From Amorphochlora amoebiformis (lineage: Eukaryota > Cercozoa > Chlorarachniophyceae), in assembly GCA_054601695.1 (NCBI GenBank), contig BAAHQB010000297.1:124001-188000 (forward strand): a DNA stretch of 64,000 bases, given 5' to 3'. The position numbers were made by a program, and so were the translations under genes. The notes under the pieces were generated by a model. That model saw only the letters and a program-made list of their open reading frames with translations. It searched no databases and was not told the DNA's origin. Positions 56,757 to 64,000 of this stretch are shown one piece after another. Position 1 is the first letter of the stretch, and each line of letters starts with the position of its first letter.

Positions 56757-57570
56757 AGCATATTCCTGTGCGTGAATATAGAGTGCGTGTTTATAATGCA
56801 CACATAAATCCATGCAGTATAAAACGTATCTATATTTCGACCTGAGCCCCATGGTGAATCGCGTACACGAACCCGAGATTCTTCCTGCCGAAGTGATTCC
56901 ACTCCAAGTGTTCCTTCACAAGATATGGCATCTGTTCCTGACGAGATGGCGACAGGTACACCACATGGCCCAGAAGGCCTTCTCCAACGTCATACACCTT
57001 GGGAGTCTTCTTGTCCCCGGCTACCACCACGCACCAATCTGTGAGATTTCCCAGGTCTCGAATTGTTTGCGTGGGCGGAAATATGGTTGTCACGACCGCC
57101 CACATCGAACACTTCTTCCCCAGGAGACCCAAAACCCCCTCCCCCTCCCCCAACGCCTTCCCTCCAGAAAACACGCGAGAGCCCTTGTATTCTCGCTTCC
57201 TTTTCATCTTGAACAACTTTCCCGACGAACTCTCACTCAAAGGGTTCAGCTCCATCGCTCCTCCCATCCTTGCGATAGCCCCCGCGCCGCCCATGACTTG
57301 CCCTCTCACCATAGGACTCCCGACCCCCACCGTTCCCAGAGGACTAATCAGGTACAAACTGTAGAATATCACCCCACAAGTCGACCCGATGGTTACAGCC
57401 AGGATGAGCACAACTCGGTTGATCCCTGACAAACATCCGGAGCTGCCGCCTCCCATGCTTTTTGGAGAGCTTCGAGGCCCTGGATTCGATAAAGACCCGC
57501 CCACTGAGGTCTTCTCATCCCCAGTTCCGCCACCGTTGCCCACGTCAGTCGTGCCAAGCTGACGTAGCAT
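53624..57570 (-). CDS. DUF288/STELLO-like type II membrane protein (579 aa, 5 exons)
   Basis: Minus-strand exons: 56842-57570, 55794-56200, 54826-54927, 54590-54646 and 53624-54068 (TGA). Phases close to 579 residues. From the Met at 57570 there is a short Gly/Ser-rich cytosolic tail, one hydrophobic helix ([18 protein letters not shown]), then the DUF288 domain: [48 protein letters not shown] (DxD-like), [42 protein letters not shown] and RLMWDIGL with [14 protein letters not shown]. In plants STELLO proteins are Golgi proteins needed for cellulose synthase assembly; animals such as nematodes have DUF288 proteins of less clear role. Golgi location and a glycan role are inference. The end of the third exon could be longer. 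Head-to-head with the gene at 57729, 158 bp apart. Confidence 0.9.
54940..55793. other. Large non-microsatellite intron segment of the DUF288 gene
   Basis: The intron between 54927 and 55794 contains about 700 bases of unique-looking DNA at 55080-55793. It includes open frames on both strands around 55115-55351, and a duplicated GTCTCAAGATCTCTTGTGGG word at 55681 and 55719. Splicing straight across is in phase and restores the DUF288 sequence (DAVYR then LTRALPVEF), so no exon is needed here. Confidence 0.55.
56240..56420. repeat. Short tandem repeat ATGTCGCACAT..TGCATGTAGCTGTGT
   Basis: About three to four imperfect copies of a 40-base unit in the first DUF288 intron (56270-56400), upstream of exon 55794-56200 in the minus sense. 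Confidence 0.75.
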
Positions 57571-57728
57571 CAGGGCTCGACTCAACGTCACCGTCACGAG
57601 CAGTTCCGATCGGACGACCCTCGGTACAAGTGGAGTACACGTGTAGTACACGTGTGGTCATTTGTGTCATGTAAAGTGACCAAACGGCAAGCCGACCTTT
57701 TAAACATAAAAATATTTGAAATTTTCAA
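57571..57728. promoter_or_regulatory. 158-bp bidirectional 5' region
   Basis: Only 158 bases separate the Met codons of the DUF288 gene (57570, minus) and the signal-peptide gene (57729, plus). It contains a repeated TACACGTGT word (57636-57655, with CACGTG E-box cores) and an AT-rich TTTAAACATAAAAATATTTG stretch at 57698-57717 that could serve as core promoter DNA. Shared regulation is inferred from geometry. Confidence 0.6.
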
Positions 57729-61813
<4,085 letters not shown>

Positions 61814-61959
61814 TGAGAGTTCCTTGAAGTTTTCCAAACTCAAGTTCGATGCGATTGCAATAGTATTTAGTGAAACTCATGTATCACCGGTGCAAAAAAC
61901 AGAAGTTGAAATGGAGTTGTGAGCAAATTTGGCACCTATTACAGCTTTTGTGAGGCGCG

Positions 61960-62560
61960 TCGTAACATGGTACGCATATAGCTAGCTAGCTAGGGCAGTC
62001 ATATCTAGCATATACTAGCTAGCTAGTCCCGTACGAGTCCGATGATAATCTAGATAATTGTAATATCTAGAATATGATGCTAATATCTCTAGTCTAGCTA
62101 GTATCTAGAATATTCCTTCATTGAACTGTTCTATATGTAATACGGTCTAGACGGTACGAAAACCTAAAATCAACTCAGGCCTAGTACTAGTAAATTAGTA
62201 CTAGTAGTAGTAATACTAGTTGTAATCTAGGTAATAATCCAGAATATCTAGAATATATATATATATATAGAGACTTTCAACATGGAATTGGTTTCACGAT
62301 TAATGTATGCCTAGTATGCATATGTTTCATCGAGTTAATTGTGCATGTCATGATCGAATGTGCAAGTTCATAGTTCATGCACTAGATCTAGTAGATGCAG
62401 ATGAACTTACTATAGCTATACCTAGACTACTCTAGGCACTACTACCTAGACTACCTCTAGACTAGTGTTGCCTGTCGGATATCTAGGATATTACTAGTAT
62501 TACGTATACTCACCAAGGATTAAGGAGATCAATTTATTAAGCGAGTTACTAACGGTTAAA
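61960..62560. other. CTAG-rich tail-to-tail intergenic island
   Basis: Dense CTAG (GCTAGCTAGCTAGG at 61981, ACTAGCTAGCTAG near 62015, ACTAGTAGTAGTAATACTAG near 62200, TAGACTACCTCTAGACTAG near 62448). Almost no microsatellite. It lies between the 3' ends of the signal-peptide gene and the minus-strand gene ending at 62574. No exon seen. Confidence 0.72.
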
Positions 62561-62573
62561 CTGACTAGCTAAG

Positions 62574-62821
62574 TTAAATTGGCGGAGCGCGGGAGCCCGT
62601 GTCAATATCAAGGGGCCCGACACCTCCGTAATCGCCCGGACCTGGACCCGGACCCACGTTCCCATTACTAGCATTGCTAGCATTGCTACTTCGGGACCTT
62701 GAACGGGACCCACGTCTACGCGCACGGGAGGTCCGTCTACTACGCGACTCAGAAGCACCCTGGCCAGCTATAGCACTTGAACCGCTCATTGATCTTCTAT
62801 CATCATTTTCATGTGTATCCC
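62574..62821 (-). CDS. 3' exon of an Arg/Ser-rich protein (gene continues beyond recognition)
   Basis: On the minus strand a CAG acceptor at 62822-62823 opens a frame of 82 codons, including the stop at 62574. The product has an RS/RG-rich stretch (ESRSRRTSRARRRGSRSRSR), then Asn-Ala-Ser repeats and a Gly/Pro tail. SR-type tails occur in splicing and RNA-binding proteins, but no RNA-binding domain is visible, so function is open. Upstream (62825-63112) is a repeat array instead of a recognisable exon. Orientation again alternates with its neighbour. Confidence 0.45.
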
Positions 62822-63115
62822 CTGAACCATATCATTAGTCATTGATCTTGTATCATCATTTACCATATCATTAGTCATTGATCTTGTATCATCATTTACC
62901 ATATCATTAGTCATTGATCTTGTATCATCATTTACCATATCATTAGTCATTGATCTTGTATCATCATTGACCATATCATTAGTCATTGACTGATCTTGTA
63001 TCATCATTTACCATCTCATTAGTCATTGATCCTGTATCATCATTTTCATGTGTATCCCCTCAACAATACCATTACTCATTGATCTTCTATCATCATTTTC
63101 ATGTGTATCCCAGCA
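62815..63115. repeat. 36-bp minisatellite (ATCATTAGTCATTGATCTTG)
   Basis: About six copies of CATTAGTCATTGATCTTGTATCATCATTTACCATAT lie here. On the outer sides are three copies of CATCATTTTCATGTGTATCCC, which on the minus strand is the start of the Arg/Ser exon (GGGATACACATGAAAATGAT). The array therefore again contains an exon's acceptor edge. Confidence 0.85.
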
Positions 63116-63145
63116 AATATATATATATATGTATATATATATATA

Positions 63146-63206
<61 letters not shown>

Positions 63207-63265
63207 TATAAATATGTTATATACATATAAAAATATTTATGCATATACATATATATATATATATT

Positions 63266-63317
<52 letters not shown>

Positions 63318-63498
63318 ATAAATATACACATACACAGATATGTATGATGTAAGAATAATCTTATAGATTATAGTGTATATATTTTTATGTATATTTTGGT
63401 GTATGTATATATTTTCATAAACATATATAAAATAAAAATATGTAATATATAAATATATGCGAATATAGCATATATATATGTATATATATATATGTATG

Positions 63499-63538
<40 letters not shown>

Positions 63539-63754
63539 GTGTGTGTGTATATATACGTACGTATATATATATACATATTATATACATATATATATATATA
63601 TATTATATTATATATACATACATATAAATATATATATATATGTATATATGTATATATATGTATATTCATAAGAACTATATGTATATAAATATATATATAT
63701 ATGAATATATATTGCACATATACATACGTATACGAAATCTCATATATGTATATG

Positions 63755-63821
<67 letters not shown>

Positions 63822-63827
63822 CACACG

Positions 63828-63870
<43 letters not shown>

Positions 63871-63917
63871 TTAATGTATATATATATATATATATTTATG
63901 TATGTATATATATATAT

Positions 63918-63951
<34 letters not shown>

Positions 63952-64000
63952 CATATATATGATAAGTATAGATATGTAAATATGTATATATTCCAAGTTG
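63116..64000. repeat. (TA)n/(CA)n microsatellite to window end
   Basis: TA blocks with short CACACA and TATG interruptions. 63330-63470 is AT-rich and non-repetitive but shows no coding signal. Confidence 0.85.

Noticed and set aside
56812-57429. 205- and 121-codon plus-strand ORFs
   Set aside because: Antisense to the first DUF288 exon, which has family motifs and correct splice phase on the minus strand.

Overview
This is nuclear DNA of a eukaryote. Every gene I could rebuild is cut into small exons (22 to about 730 bases) by GT-AG introns, and most introns are largely (TA)n/(CA)n microsatellite. Interstitial CCCTAA arrays are TTAGGG-type telomere repeats. I cannot name the species. The gene set (potassium-dependent Na/Ca exchanger, METTL21-like methyltransferase, family I pyrophosphatase, acylphosphatase, DUF288/STELLO-like protein) would suit a protist or alga, but that is inference. 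I see no rRNA, tRNA, CRISPR array or viral gene.

Layout. 1-6.7 kb: telomere-like arrays, TA microsatellites, and two weak plus-strand candidate exons. Then nine genes follow in strictly alternating orientation: (-) small class I SAM methyltransferase 6710-13274; (+) NCKX exchanger 14000-21619; (-) METTL21-like protein-lysine methyltransferase 22454-28815; (+) inorganic pyrophosphatase 29902-40424; (-) five-finger C2H2 protein 42296-48280; (+) membrane-anchored acylphosphatase 48749-52100; (-) DUF288/STELLO-like type II membrane protein 53624-57570; (+) signal-peptide protein of unknown function 57729-61813; (-) 3' exon of an Arg/Ser-rich protein 62574-62821. Exon models were built by hand from GT-AG sites, conserved family motifs and reading-frame phase. 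Phase closes across whole models for six of the genes.

Two features stand out. First, at least seven of these genes carry tandem copies of single exons or exon edges, with TA microsatellite between the copies and usually one complete copy. The duplicated exons include those for the K+-site Asp of NCKX, the metal-binding Asp motif of pyrophosphatase and the DxxY-like motif of the methyltransferase. The terminal acylphosphatase exon is duplicated whole. Second, the tail-to-tail intergenic stretches (21.6-22.4, 40.7-41.5, 53.1-53.6 and 62.0-62.5 kb) are TA-repeat-poor islands dense in CTAG and ACTAGT, while head-to-head pairs share short 5' regions (158 bp at 57.57-57.73 kb).

The genes are not an obvious pathway cluster. 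They look like unrelated housekeeping genes packed head-to-head and tail-to-tail, with introns inflated by microsatellite expansion.
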